From the NCBI RefSeq assembly GCF_030929595.1, contig NZ_JAVFVR010000001.1, forward strand, positions 744,001 through 808,000: a DNA stretch of 64,000 nt. Direction: 5' to 3'. Below, in pieces: positions 26,243-35,321 of the stretch. The notes under the pieces are model-generated. The model saw only the letters and a program-made list of their open reading frames with translations, did no database searches and had not been told where the DNA came from. Made by a program: the position numbers and the translations under genes. This DNA is from Flavobacterium sp. LHD-85. Its GTDB lineage: Bacteria; Bacteroidota; Bacteroidia; Flavobacteriales; Flavobacteriaceae. Position 1 is the stretch's first letter. Each line of letters starts with the position of its first letter.

Positions 26243-28036
26243 ATGAAACACTTTTCAATATATAATCAAACCAATATTCTAGGCAGAATAAAGCATTTGT
26301 TGATTTTAATGTTTTTATTAATTCAAAGCGGATTTATCTATGCTCAGAATTCACAAAACAGGAATGATATACCAACCATTTCAACGCAAGAAACTATTTT
26401 TCTTCATTCAAACACAACTAGCTTTTTGACTGGAGAAACATTGTATTTCAAACTGTATTGTTTAAACCCGTTAAACAATAAAACCAGCCAAATAAGCAAA
26501 ATTGCTTATGTTGAATTAATTGACAGTGAGAAAAAATCACTTCAAAAAAATAAAATATATCTTGATAACGGAATTGGAACTGGAGAATACTTTATTCCAA
26601 CGACTTTAAAAACTGGGAATTACAAAGTCATTGCTTATACAAAATGGATGCTGAATAATCCCAATTCGCAAAAACATGAAATAGATATTTTCATTATCAA
26701 TCCGTTTCAAACTCAAGAGCCAAATGATAATATAACATTTGACCTTGTTAACCCGCAAAATACTGCAACAGCAGTTCAAACTGTAAATTCAAATACAGGA
26801 AATGATAAAAGAATTGATTTTGAATTTGACAAAGAAGGCTATTACACTAGAGAAAAAATCAATTTAAAATTGAAGTCTTTAACTGGAACCGTTGAAAAAG
26901 GAAATTATTCTGTTTCTATTAGAAAAACAGATCAGATTCCAACTTTAAAACAGCTGACACCAGCAGAATTTGCTAAGAAATCTTCAGAAAGCTATGTTAA
27001 TTTTACAACGGGTTCGTTTACTTATATTCCAGAAGTAAGATCTGAACTTATTACAGGTTATATTACATCTAGCAGTAATCAAAATATTGCTGACAAATCG
27101 ATTGCTTTATCGTTACCTGGAAAAGAATATGTTTTAAAAATTGTAAAGACAAATACTCAAGGAAAATTTGCGTTTTTATTAGATCAATTCCCTAATTTCC
27201 CTAATGCAATTTTACAGGTAATTGATGAAAAAAGAGCTGATTATACAATCGTTTTAGATGCTTTTCCAAAATTTGACCCTTCATCATTACAATTTACCTC
27301 AAAACTTAATTTGTCTCCAGAGCTTAAAAAAGATATTGAAGAAAGATCTACAGCAAGCCAAATTCAAAACGCTTACTATCAAATCAAAAAAGACAGCTTA
27401 GTTACGGAAGCTGTTATGTCACCTTTCTTCAGCACAATCGAAAAAACTTATATTTTAGACGATTATACAAGGTTTCCAACTTTAAAAGAAAATATTGTAG
27501 AAGTCCTTGTAGAACTTTATTACAGAAGAAATAATGGAAAATATGAACTTCATATTAGAAACGATCAAAAAGACCTACAAATGTACGGTCCACCAATGGT
27601 TCTAGTTGATGGATTATTAATTCAGGATCCAAGTGACCTTTTTGAATACAATATGGGGAACGTAAACAGAGTAAGCCTAATTTCTGAACCTTATGTTTAT
27701 GGTCCGAATCTGTATGGAGGTTTAATTAGTTTTGAAACTAAAAACAATGAATTTTCGGAGAATTATGCGAAAAAGTATTTAAAAACTATGGAAATTCAAC
27801 GTCCAAATCCTCAGAAAGTATACAACAATCCAGATTATGCCGCTGGAAATAAATTACAGAGAATTCCAGATTATAGATATCAATTGTTATGGAAACCAGA
27901 TATTAAATTGGACTCCAAAGAAGAAAATTTATCTTTTTACACTTCTGACATTAAAGGAAATTTTGAAGTTATTCTAGAAGGATTTACTGAAAATGGACAC
28001 CCGGTATACGTTTCAAAAAATATTACGGTAAAATAA
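26243..28036 (+). CDS. MG2-like / TonB plug-like domain envelope protein
   Basis: The 597-residue protein starts at ATG 26243, giving a signal peptide after a short basic lead (IKHLLILMFLLIQSGFIYAQ). The N-terminal half looks like macroglobulin MG domains (TISTQETIFLHSNTTSFLTGETLYFKLY, and YVELIDSEKKSLQK), as in proteins annotated MG2 domain. Near residues 455-500 a plug-like element appears (MVLVDGLLIQDPSDLFEY with VSLISEPYVYGPNLYGGLISF). Such MG2-plus-plug proteins accompany TonB receptors in Bacteroidetes; the function is not known. It ends the operon, 14 bases after DUF4249. Confidence 0.75.
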   Translation: MKHFSIYNQTNILGRIKHLLILMFLLIQSGFIYAQNSQNRNDIPTISTQETIFLHSNTTSFLTGETLYFKLYCLNPLNNKTSQISKIAYVELIDSEKKSLQKNKIYLDNGIGTGEYFIPTTLKTGNYKVIAYTKWMLNNPNSQKHEIDIFIINPFQTQEPNDNITFDLVNPQNTATAVQTVNSNTGNDKRIDFEFDKEGYYTREKINLKLKSLTGTVEKGNYSVSIRKTDQIPTLKQLTPAEFAKKSSESYVNFTTGSFTYIPEVRSELITGYITSSSNQNIADKSIALSLPGKEYVLKIVKTNTQGKFAFLLDQFPNFPNAILQVIDEKRADYTIVLDAFPKFDPSSLQFTSKLNLSPELKKDIEERSTASQIQNAYYQIKKDSLVTEAVMSPFFSTIEKTYILDDYTRFPTLKENIVEVLVELYYRRNNGKYELHIRNDQKDLQMYGPPMVLVDGLLIQDPSDLFEYNMGNVNRVSLISEPYVYGPNLYGGLISFETKNNEFSENYAKKYLKTMEIQRPNPQKVYNNPDYAAGNKLQRIPDYRYQLLWKPDIKLDSKEENLSFYTSDIKGNFEVILEGFTENGHPVYVSKNITVK

Positions 28037-28057
28037 TTACAGAAAAAAAACAGAAAA

Positions 28058-28093
28058 CAAAGGCCTTGATTACATTGTAAATCAAGGCCTTTG
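28058..28093 (+). terminator. Terminator-like hairpin after the STN receptor operon
   Basis: CAAAGGCCTTGAT (28058-28070) pairs perfectly with ATCAAGGCCTTTG (28081-28093) around a 10-base loop. The stem is strong, but the following sequence is only partly T-rich. Confidence 0.75.
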
Positions 28094-28209
28094 CAATTTA
28101 ACACAATTAAAATTTTTAATTTACAAAAATAAAATGTTCTTTTTTGTAACTTTTTCGATACTCCTTACGTATAACCATTTGTACACTTTAAAAATAGGGA
28201 GACAACAAC

Positions 28210-29073
28210 ATGAGACAACTTAAAATCACCAAGCAGGTAACTAATCGTGAAACTGCATCGTTAGATAAATATCTACAAGAAATTGGAAAAGTTGACCTAA
28301 TTACCGCTGATGAAGAGGTAGAATTAGCACAAAGAATAAAGGCTGGTGATCAAAGAGCTTTAGAAAAACTAACAAAAGCCAACCTACGTTTCGTAGTATC
28401 TGTGGCTAAACAATATCAAAATCAAGGATTAACTCTTCCTGACTTAATTAATGAAGGAAACTTAGGTTTAATTAAAGCGGCTCAACGTTTTGATGAAACT
28501 CGTGGTTTTAAATTCATTTCTTACGCTGTATGGTGGATTCGTCAATCGATTCTTCAAGCATTAGCTGAACAATCTCGTATTGTACGTTTACCATTAAATA
28601 AAATTGGTTCTATCAATAAAATCAACAAAATGTATGCGTTATTAGAGCAATCTAACGAGCGTCCGCCTTCTGCTGAGGAAATTGCAAAAGAACTAGACAT
28701 GACTGTAAACGACGTAAAAGAGTCTATGAAAAACTCTGGACGTCACCTATCTATGGATGCGCCTCTTGTTGAAGGAGAAGATTCTAACCTTTATGACGTA
28801 TTGCGTTCTGGTGAATCTCCAAATCCAGATAGAGAATTAATTCACGAATCTCTTCGTACTGAAATCGAACGTTCTTTAGAAACATTAACTCCTAGAGAGG
28901 CAGATGTTGTTCGTTTGTATTTTGGTCTTGGCGATCAGCACCCAATGACTCTTGAAGAAATTGGAGAAACTTTCGACCTAACTCGTGAGCGTGTTCGTCA
29001 GATTAAAGAAAAAGCAATCCGTCGATTGAAACACACTTCTAGAAGTAAAATCCTTAAAACTTATTTAGGATAA
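28210..29073 (+). CDS. rpoD: Primary RNA polymerase sigma factor (sigma-70 / SigA, Bacteroidetes type)
   Basis: The 287-residue sigma factor has region 1.2 ([25 protein letters not shown]), region 2 ([49 protein letters not shown]), region 3 and region 4 ([28 protein letters not shown]). It lacks the long 1.1 and non-conserved insert of E. coli RpoD, as usual in this phylum, whose primary sigma recognises TTG/TAnnTTTG promoters like those listed here. Confidence 0.97.
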   Translation: MRQLKITKQVTNRETASLDKYLQEIGKVDLITADEEVELAQRIKAGDQRALEKLTKANLRFVVSVAKQYQNQGLTLPDLINEGNLGLIKAAQRFDETRGFKFISYAVWWIRQSILQALAEQSRIVRLPLNKIGSINKINKMYALLEQSNERPPSAEEIAKELDMTVNDVKESMKNSGRHLSMDAPLVEGEDSNLYDVLRSGESPNPDRELIHESLRTEIERSLETLTPREADVVRLYFGLGDQHPMTLEEIGETFDLTRERVRQIKEKAIRRLKHTSRSKILKTYLG

Positions 29074-29100
29074 CAATATTAAATTTCAATATTTAAAACC

Positions 29101-29127
29101 CCAAATTCCAATCTAATTGGGATTTGG
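29101..29127. repeat. AATTCCAAATTCC-family hairpin
   Basis: CCAAATTCCAAT (29101-29112) pairs with ATTGGGATTTGG (29116-29127) with one G-T wobble and a 3-base loop; a further TTGGAATTT copy follows at 29138-29146. Same motif as at 48121-48161. Confidence 0.65.
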
Positions 29128-29195
29128 AATTTATAACTTGGAATTTTACCCCAAACAACAGTTTGATTGACTGTTCGTTTTTTGATTGATGATTG

Positions 29196-29230
29196 AAACT
29201 CCGGCTGATTACCGGAGTTTTTTATTTTTA
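29196..29230 (+). terminator. Intrinsic terminator of rpoD
   Basis: AAACTCCGG / CCGGAGTTT with a 7-base loop, followed by TTTATTTTTA. It lies 122 bases after the stop codon. Confidence 0.85.
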
Positions 29231-29250
29231 TCATTTAGCTGGAAGTTTTT

Positions 29251-29416
29251 TTAACGCAAAGAGCGCAAAGTTTTTTCGCAAAGTGCACAAAGATATTTTA
29301 ACTGTTAATCCAAAAGCTTTCAAAGAATACAAAGCTTTGTGAACTTTGTATTCTCAAATAATTTTAATTAAACCTTAGCGAACTTTGCGAAAAACCTTTG
29401 CGCTCTTTGCGGTTAA
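29251..29416. repeat. GCAAAG-type nested palindromic element, copy 1
   Basis: The left arm (29251-29292, starting TTAACGCAAAGAGCGCAAAG) is nearly the reverse complement of the right arm (29374-29416, ending CGCTCTTTGCGGTTAA). Inside lies a second hairpin, AGAATACAAAG (29324-29334) against CTTTGTATTCT (29344-29354). The termini TTAAC(C)GC...GCGGTTAA are shared with the element at 56305-56404. Confidence 0.85.
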
Positions 29417-29441
29417 ATCACCACGTACCACATAAAAAAAT

Positions 29442-29449
29442 TATCTTTG
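29442..29449 (+). promoter_or_regulatory. Candidate -7 box for rpe
   Basis: TATCTTTG fits the consensus, 22 bases before the ATG. The window where a -33 TTG would lie (about 29416-29424) coincides with the right end of the palindromic element and has no exact TTG. Confidence 0.5.
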
Positions 29450-29471
29450 TAAAAAAACAACATACTACACA

Positions 29472-30134
29472 ATGAAAAATACACTTATTGCTCCTTCAGT
29501 TCTTGCAGCCGATTTTGGTAATTTACAGCGTGATGCAGAAATGATTAACAACAGTCAGGCAGATTGGTTTCATATCGATATTATGGATGGCGTTTTTGTT
29601 CCGAATATCTCTTTCGGAATGCCAGTTCTGGAAGCAATTTCAAAACATGCGAAAAAATATATCGACGTACATTTAATGATTATCGATCCAGATCGTTACA
29701 TTAAAACTTTTGCCGATTTAGGAGCAAATGGTTTAACGGTACATTACGAAGCATGCACACACTTACACAGAACACTGCAAGCTATCAAAGCAGAAGGAAT
29801 GAAAGCTGGAGTAGCCATGAACCCTCATACCAATGTTGACTTATTAGAAGACATTATTAATGACATCGACGTTGTTTGTATAATGAGCGTAAATCCAGGA
29901 TTTGGAGGACAATCATTTATTGAGAATACATATGACAAAGTAAGAAAGTTAAAAGCGCTTATTACTCGTAAAAATGCTTCAACACTAATTGAAATTGACG
30001 GTGGCGTAACCAGCAAAAATGCAAAGCAATTGGTAGAAGCTGGTGCAGATGTTTTAGTAGCTGGAAGCTTTGTTTTTAAAGCTGAAAATCCAACAGAAAC
30101 AATTGCAGATTTAAAGAGTCTTACTGCTTTTTAA
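29472..30134 (+). CDS. rpe: Ribulose-phosphate 3-epimerase
   Basis: The 220-residue TIM-barrel enzyme interconverts ribulose 5-phosphate and xylulose 5-phosphate in the pentose phosphate pathway. Motifs: PSVLAADFGNL, FHIDIMDGVFVPNISFG (metal His/Asp), HLMI, IMSVNPGFGGQSFIE and EIDGGV with the catalytic Asp. Length is typical. Confidence 0.97.
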   Translation: MKNTLIAPSVLAADFGNLQRDAEMINNSQADWFHIDIMDGVFVPNISFGMPVLEAISKHAKKYIDVHLMIIDPDRYIKTFADLGANGLTVHYEACTHLHRTLQAIKAEGMKAGVAMNPHTNVDLLEDIINDIDVVCIMSVNPGFGGQSFIENTYDKVRKLKALITRKNASTLIEIDGGVTSKNAKQLVEAGADVLVAGSFVFKAENPTETIADLKSLTAF

Positions 30135-30145
30135 TTTTCAAAAAC

Positions 30146-30186
30146 AAAAAGAAAAGTCCAAAACTATTTTTGAACTTTTCTTTTTT
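30146..30186. terminator. Bidirectional terminator between rpe and the glutaminase gene
   Basis: An AAAAAGAAAAGTCCAAAA-type left arm and TTTTGAACTTTTCTTTTT right arm pair with one mismatch; A and T runs on both sides suit either strand. It lies 11 bases after rpe and 10 bases after the glutaminase stop. Confidence 0.75.
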
Positions 30187-30195
30187 ACCTAAAAC

Positions 30196-31209
30196 CTACT
30201 TAGGCTCAATCCAATAAGGATTTACTTTAAGTTTTTCTACAACATATTGGATAACTTTCTGAGCTTTCAAACTATTTCCAGATTCATCCAATGGTGGCGA
30301 AATAACAGCAATTCCAAATTTACCCGGACATACTGCCAACATTCCTCCTCCAACACCACTCTTTGCTGGAAGTCCAGAATTAAAAAGCCAAATTCCAGAA
30401 TTATCGTAAAGACCTGCAGTTGCCATTACAGGTAAAGTATACATTACAGTTGTCTGACTAACCACCTTTTTCTTTGTAATAGGATTTATACCTCCATTTG
30501 CCAACGTCGCTGCCATTGTAGCAAGATCCTTTGCATTTACATTCAATGCGCACTGTTTTGTATAAAGATCTGTTGCTTGTACTGGATCAAAATATATTCT
30601 ATTATAAGCCAATAACAAATGTGCAATAGCTTGATTTCTCAAATTATCACCAGCCTCACTAATATAAACTGGACGATTTATAGAAAGCTGTCTTCCAGCA
30701 AAGTCACTCTGAATTTGCTGTATTTCTTTCCATTTTACTATAGAATCATTACCTCGAACAAGACTCGTGGTTGCAATAGCTCCAGGATTTACAAGAGGAT
30801 TGATTTTATCGCCTTTATGCATTTCTATTGCAACAATAGAATTAAATGGCAACCCAGTGGCATTCACGCCTATTTTGTCTTGCAAAAGCTGTGGCCCTTC
30901 TTGCTCAATTACTTTTGCCATAGTAAATACTTTCGATATACTTTGAATTGAAACCATCGACGTTATATCTCCTTTTGTATATATGGCCCCATCTGCAGTA
31001 ACAAGAGCAATACCAAAAATGTTGGGATCAACATTGGCTAGCTCTTTAATATAATCGGCATTTTTTCCTTCTTTTAAATCTTTAAACTTATTAAAGACAT
31101 CATTAAGTGTATTTTCTATATTTTGTTTATTCAGTATTGTTTGGCTATAGCCGTGGTTTATGATAAAAGAAATCATTAAACCAACAAACATCATTTTTTG
31201 CTTGTTCAT
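30196..31209 (-). CDS. glsA: Glutaminase with signal peptide
   Basis: The protein (337 residues from ATG 31209; another ATG at 31224 is possible) is a serine-type glutaminase of the beta-lactamase fold, converting glutamine to glutamate and ammonia. Motifs: FGIALVTADGAIYTKGD, VSIQSISKVFTM with the SxxK catalytic pair, NPLVNPGAIAT, and SGVGGGMLAVCPGKFGIAVISPPLD. Unlike E. coli GlsA it starts with a signal peptide (MNKQKMMFVGLMISFIINHGYSQ), so it probably works in the periplasm. It is followed by a shared terminator. Confidence 0.93.
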   Translation of the reverse strand: MNKQKMMFVGLMISFIINHGYSQTILNKQNIENTLNDVFNKFKDLKEGKNADYIKELANVDPNIFGIALVTADGAIYTKGDITSMVSIQSISKVFTMAKVIEQEGPQLLQDKIGVNATGLPFNSIVAIEMHKGDKINPLVNPGAIATTSLVRGNDSIVKWKEIQQIQSDFAGRQLSINRPVYISEAGDNLRNQAIAHLLLAYNRIYFDPVQATDLYTKQCALNVNAKDLATMAATLANGGINPITKKKVVSQTTVMYTLPVMATAGLYDNSGIWLFNSGLPAKSGVGGGMLAVCPGKFGIAVISPPLDESGNSLKAQKVIQYVVEKLKVNPYWIEPK

Positions 31210-31268
31210 TTTAAAAAAAGGCATTCTTATTTATATTCTGGATTAATTTATAGGTAAACAGTATTTAA

Positions 31269-32054
31269 TTAAAAATCTTTACTGCTTTTTAGATTTTTAA
31301 GATTGGGGAAGAAGTCAATTCCAGTCATTTTTTCTAAAGTCTCGATCGGAACAACAAAATCATAAATTGATTTATCACTTTTTTCGTTTGGCACTAAGAA
31401 AGCAATTGCTTTATGCTCTTTACCCGTTTTTGCCAAAACAATTTTATAAAAATATTTAGGAACAGCGACTTTCTCTGTTCCTATTTTTTCGTCTGAATCT
31501 TTTGCAATTCCACCAGTTACGACATAAATATCATTGTATTTTCCTGCCCAATAACGAGTCTTCTGCTCTATTCTATTCCAAATTCCCGAATTAAAATCTT
31601 TTTTCTGAGGAGAAATATTCGACGTATAAAAAGTATCATTGTACGCCTCTTTACTAAATTCCATATCTCCTGCAGGGCAAAGATGGCCTTTATCGTAACC
31701 AGATTTTTTATAATTTCTCCAGTCGGCAGAACCTGTAGTTACTTTTGGATCTTCTATAAAATAAGGTCTTTTAAAATCATTATTTTTTAAATATTCTTTT
31801 TTCAGTTCGTATGCCACCCATTCTGCCTGCTCAAACTTTTCATTGTAAGAAAGTGTGTAGTATTGGTGTTTTACAATCTGTTTGGTTGTCGAAGTCGGGA
31901 GATAAGCAACCGTATACAGAGAATCTTTATGAGTAGAATTTTCCTTAAAAGAAACCACTTCATTACTATTTACCTCTTCATTAATTTTTGCATTTTCTTT
32001 TTTACATGATAGCAATGCAAAACTTAGCAAAATCAAACCTAAACAACCTTTCAT
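31269..32054 (-). CDS. DNA/RNA non-specific endonuclease lipoprotein
   Basis: The 261-residue protein has a lipoprotein signal (LSFALLSC, Cys17) and the NUC1/endonuclease G fold. DKGHLCPAGDM holds the catalytic His124, and NSGIWNRIEQKTR holds the magnesium-binding Asn155 and Glu163, with the same spacing as His89, Asn119 and Glu127 of Serratia nuclease. It would degrade DNA and RNA in the periplasm or at the surface for nutrition or defence against free DNA. The gene starts 29 bases past the terminator of the protease gene. Confidence 0.92.
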   Translation of the reverse strand: MKGCLGLILLSFALLSCKKENAKINEEVNSNEVVSFKENSTHKDSLYTVAYLPTSTTKQIVKHQYYTLSYNEKFEQAEWVAYELKKEYLKNNDFKRPYFIEDPKVTTGSADWRNYKKSGYDKGHLCPAGDMEFSKEAYNDTFYTSNISPQKKDFNSGIWNRIEQKTRYWAGKYNDIYVVTGGIAKDSDEKIGTEKVAVPKYFYKIVLAKTGKEHKAIAFLVPNEKSDKSIYDFVVPIETLEKMTGIDFFPNLKNLKSSKDF

Positions 32055-32082
32055 ATTTCTCTTTTAAAAAGCGAACTTACAA

Positions 32083-32121
32083 AAAAACGCTCCATAAATT
32101 CAAAATTTATAGAGCGTTTTT
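32083..32121 (-). terminator. Terminator of the C-terminal processing protease gene
   Basis: An 18-bp stem AAAAACGCTCCATAAATT / AATTTATAGAGCGTTTTT with one mismatch and a 3-base loop, T run on the minus strand, 25 bases past the stop. Confidence 0.9.
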
Positions 32122-32145
32122 AAACAAATTAAATTCTTATCGAAC

Positions 32146-34308
32146 TTAAGACTTCACTAGTTTATCCTTTTTCATTTTAGGATTAACTGTATTTTTTACC
32201 AAACTTTTTGTTTGCAAATCATCCAATACATTTAAAGCCTCTTCTACATAAACATCTTTAGACAATGCTTGGTGCCATGCATCTCTTTTCTCTTTTAAAG
32301 AAGCATCAGCTTTCATTTCTTCATCTTCATACGGAAGCGATTTAAAAATCAGATCGTTTTTGTAATCAGAAATTGGCTTATATTTTTTTCCTTCGTTTTC
32401 AACTTGTTCTTGAGTTTCTTTAAAGCTCTTAATATTTAAGCTGTATACGTTTTCTTTGTTTTTAACATCGATCCATTTCGCATTATCATCAATTAATTTA
32501 AATTGAGGATTTTGAGCAATTCTGTTTTTACTGTTCATAATTGCTTTATTGAAATTCTCATTAGAGTTCCAAGTACTGTAATCTGCTGGATCAATTTTAT
32601 CCCAAGGCATTGCATTGTCAATATCTCTCTCTCCCATTTTTAGGTAAGCATAACGATCTGGCATTACCACATCACTATGAACACCTTCTAGCTGAGTAGA
32701 GCCACCGTTTATTCTATAAAACTTCTGTCCTGTAATTTTCAATGCTCCAAGATCTCCATAATTTGCATTTCGAACAAATTGATTTAAATCTAGTACGTTT
32801 TGTACCGTTCCTTTACCATAAGTTTGTTTACTTCCGATAATAATACCACGTTTATAATCCTGAATTGCAGCCGCTAAAATCTCAGATGCCGATGCAGAAA
32901 AACTGTTTACCATTATAACTAATGGACCATCCCACTCGATTTTTTTATCTTTATCGTATAAAACTTCTTTCTTTTTACCGGCAGATTTTACCTGTACAAT
33001 AGGTCCTTCTTCAATAAATAAACCGGCAATATCAACAACTGTAGAAAGAGATCCTCCACCGTCATCACGAACATCTAAAACAATACCATTTACATTTTCT
33101 TGTTTCAATCTTTCTACTTCGCGAGCAATATCTTTTCCTGCATCACGTCCGTCTTTATTTTCAAAATCGATATAGAATTTCGGAAGATAAATTACTCCGT
33201 ACTTCAAACCATTTTTCTCAACAACACTAGATTTAGCATATGTTTCTTCAATTTCAACAACATCACGAATGATCGAAATCACTTTGATAGAACCATCTAC
33301 TTTTTTAACTGTCAGTTTTACTTCAGTTCCTTTGTGACCTTTAATTTTCTTCACAACATCATCCAAACGCATTCCAACAACATCTACTGGCTCTTCGTTT
33401 CCTTGAGCAACTTTTAAGATTAAATCTCCTGCTTCTAGTTGTTTTCCTTTCCAAGCTGGACCTCCAGAAATCAACTCATCAATTTGAGTGAAATCATTTT
33501 TCTTAGTCAAACGAGCTCCAATACCTTCAAGTTTTCCACTGATATTTACATCAAAACGATCTTTTTCTTCTGGTGCAAAATAACTAGTGTGCGGATCAAA
33601 ACGAGCCATAATAGAATTCAAATACACAGAAAACCAGTATTCTCTATTCAAATCTTTAATTACGCTGAAATTATCATCTAGAGATTTTAAAGAGCTTTCG
33701 CGTGTTTCTTTTTCTAAAGTTTCAAAAGATTTTTCTTTATAAGCTGGATCTTTTTTCTTCTTTTCTTCTTCAATTTTTTGTTTTGTTACTAATGAAGAAA
33801 GCGTAGACAATTTGATCTGTTTTCTCCATCTTTCATTAATCTCTGTTAAGTTTTTTGCATACGGCATTTTCTCATAATCCGCATCAAAATTCTCATCTAC
33901 ATTGTAGTTAAATGGCTGAGCCAAAATCGTTTTGTAACGTTTTTTACTTTCTTCCATACGCTTCATCAGCCTTGTATAAGTAAGGTTGAAGAAAGTAATA
34001 TCTTTATTCAAAAACTGATCATCAAGCATTAATTCATACTGCTTGAATTCATCAATATCTGACTGAAGGAAGAATCTTTTTGATGGGTCTAAAGCATCGA
34101 TGTAATCCTTGAAAATACCTTTTGAAAACTCATCATTTATTTCCGCTGGACTATAATGCCCTTTTTCAATAACAAATGCTAGTAATTCTAAAAGTGTCTT
34201 GTCTCTGTTCGGATCCGGGTCGATTGTCCTATCGGCATTCATCTTAAATGCAAATAATGTAAGCGATAAGCACAATACGGCTATGAGTATCTTATAATTT
34301 CTTTTCAT
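32146..34308 (-). CDS. prc: Carboxy-terminal processing (tail-specific) protease
   Basis: The 720-residue S41 serine protease degrades periplasmic proteins from their C termini. After a signal anchor (MKRNYKILIAVLCLSLTLFAF) come an N-terminal helical domain, a PDZ domain (about 250-340, EGIGARLTKK with GDLILKVAQG), and the protease core with the Ser/Lys dyad in NSFSASASEILAAAIQDYKR. The C-terminal DUF3340-like helical part (about 540-720) matches E. coli Prc. ATG 34308 is chosen over the upstream ATGs since it gives a canonical signal sequence. Confidence 0.94.
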   Translation of the reverse strand: MKRNYKILIAVLCLSLTLFAFKMNADRTIDPDPNRDKTLLELLAFVIEKGHYSPAEINDEFSKGIFKDYIDALDPSKRFFLQSDIDEFKQYELMLDDQFLNKDITFFNLTYTRLMKRMEESKKRYKTILAQPFNYNVDENFDADYEKMPYAKNLTEINERWRKQIKLSTLSSLVTKQKIEEEKKKKDPAYKEKSFETLEKETRESSLKSLDDNFSVIKDLNREYWFSVYLNSIMARFDPHTSYFAPEEKDRFDVNISGKLEGIGARLTKKNDFTQIDELISGGPAWKGKQLEAGDLILKVAQGNEEPVDVVGMRLDDVVKKIKGHKGTEVKLTVKKVDGSIKVISIIRDVVEIEETYAKSSVVEKNGLKYGVIYLPKFYIDFENKDGRDAGKDIAREVERLKQENVNGIVLDVRDDGGGSLSTVVDIAGLFIEEGPIVQVKSAGKKKEVLYDKDKKIEWDGPLVIMVNSFSASASEILAAAIQDYKRGIIIGSKQTYGKGTVQNVLDLNQFVRNANYGDLGALKITGQKFYRINGGSTQLEGVHSDVVMPDRYAYLKMGERDIDNAMPWDKIDPADYSTWNSNENFNKAIMNSKNRIAQNPQFKLIDDNAKWIDVKNKENVYSLNIKSFKETQEQVENEGKKYKPISDYKNDLIFKSLPYEDEEMKADASLKEKRDAWHQALSKDVYVEEALNVLDDLQTKSLVKNTVNPKMKKDKLVKS

Positions 34309-34487
34309 AAACTTTATAATAGCATTCATCAATTTTTTTATCTAAGTTACGTTAAAAACTATGCCACGAGAGCTAACGCTTCGATAATTTTTTGTTAAAG
34401 ATATAAAAATGTTTAATTCGTAAAAAAGTTCTTTACCTTAGTTGACAAATTTTACAGTATTTGTGACTTCTCGCAAATAATTGTGAT

Positions 34488-34495
34488 TAATTTTG
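34488..34495 (+). promoter_or_regulatory. Candidate -7 box for surE
   Basis: TAATTTTG fits TAnnTTTG; a TTG at 34461-34463 has a spacing of 24, one base beyond the usual range. The ATG is 46 bases downstream. Confidence 0.5.
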
Positions 34496-34541
34496 TTCTT
34501 AAAATCCTACAATTGTTAAAACTACACATAATATTTATTAT

Positions 34542-35321
34542 ATGAAAGCTAAGAAACCACTAATATTAGTGACCAACGATGATGGTATTTTGGCTCCTGG
34601 AATTAGAGCCCTTATTAGCGTTATGGAAACAATAGGCGATGTCATTGTTGTTGCGCCAGACAAACCTCAAAGCGCAATGGGACACGCAATCACTGTCAAC
34701 AATACTTTATTTATAGATAAAATTTCAAAAGACGATGACACAATTGCAGAGTACAGCTGTTCTGGAACTCCTGTAGATTGTGTAAAATTGGCAGTAAACG
34801 AAATCTTGAAACGTAAACCTGACTTATGCGTTTCGGGAATAAATCACGGATCAAATTCCTCAATCAATGTCATTTATTCAGGTACCATGAGCGCAGCTGT
34901 AGAAGCCGGCATAGAAGGCATTCAGGCAATCGGATTCTCTCTTTTGGATTTTGATTGGAATGCTGATTTTGAACCGATCAAGTCTTTCGTAAAAAAAATT
35001 GCTTTAGAAACTCTGACAAACAAACTGCCTCCAGGAGTAGTTTTAAATGTCAACTTTCCGAAACTAAAAGAATCTGAAATTAAAGGCATAAAAGTTTGCC
35101 GTCAAGCGAAAGCCTATTATGCGCAAAAATTTGACAAAAGACAAACTCCTTTTGGGAAAGATTATTACTGGCTTGCAGGCAAATTTGTTAACGAAGATAA
35201 AGGCGAAGATACAGACGAATGGGCTTTGGCAAACGGATACATTTCGGTAGTTCCGGTACAATTTGACCTGACTGCCCACCACTCTATTCAGCAACTTAAT
35301 ACTTGGAAATTAAATGACTAA
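34542..35321 (+). CDS. surE: 5'/3'-nucleotidase SurE
   Basis: The 259-residue metal-dependent phosphatase acts on nucleoside monophosphates (and polyphosphate in some bacteria). Motifs: LVTNDDGILAPGIRAL (metal Asp pair), APDKPQSAMGHAIT, CSGTPVDCVKLAV and SGINHGSNSSINVIYSGTMSAAVEA. It overlaps the next gene by 8 bases. Confidence 0.97.
   Translation: MKAKKPLILVTNDDGILAPGIRALISVMETIGDVIVVAPDKPQSAMGHAITVNNTLFIDKISKDDDTIAEYSCSGTPVDCVKLAVNEILKRKPDLCVSGINHGSNSSINVIYSGTMSAAVEAGIEGIQAIGFSLLDFDWNADFEPIKSFVKKIALETLTNKLPPGVVLNVNFPKLKESEIKGIKVCRQAKAYYAQKFDKRQTPFGKDYYWLAGKFVNEDKGEDTDEWALANGYISVVPVQFDLTAHHSIQQLNTWKLND

Larger units (their letters stand above)
29074..29471. other. Intergenic region rpoD to rpe (398 bp), packed with palindromes
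   Basis: In order: an AATTCC-type hairpin (29101-29127), the rpoD terminator (29196-29230), a 166-bp GCAAAG-type palindromic element (29251-29416) and the rpe -7 box (29442-29449). No coding sequence is seen. Confidence 0.8.

Noticed and set aside
28210..29073. rpoD as the sigma factor partner of the STN receptor operon
   Set aside because: It is the housekeeping sigma factor with full regions 1.2-4, not an ECF factor, and a terminator-like hairpin lies between.
29251..29416. Palindromic element read as an integron attC site
   Set aside because: No integrase or gene cassettes; both arms are made of repeated GCAAAG units rather than attC core sites.
33100..33681. Open frames antisense to the processing protease gene
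   Set aside because: Phe/Ile-rich translations without domain features, typical of shadows of AT-rich coding DNA.
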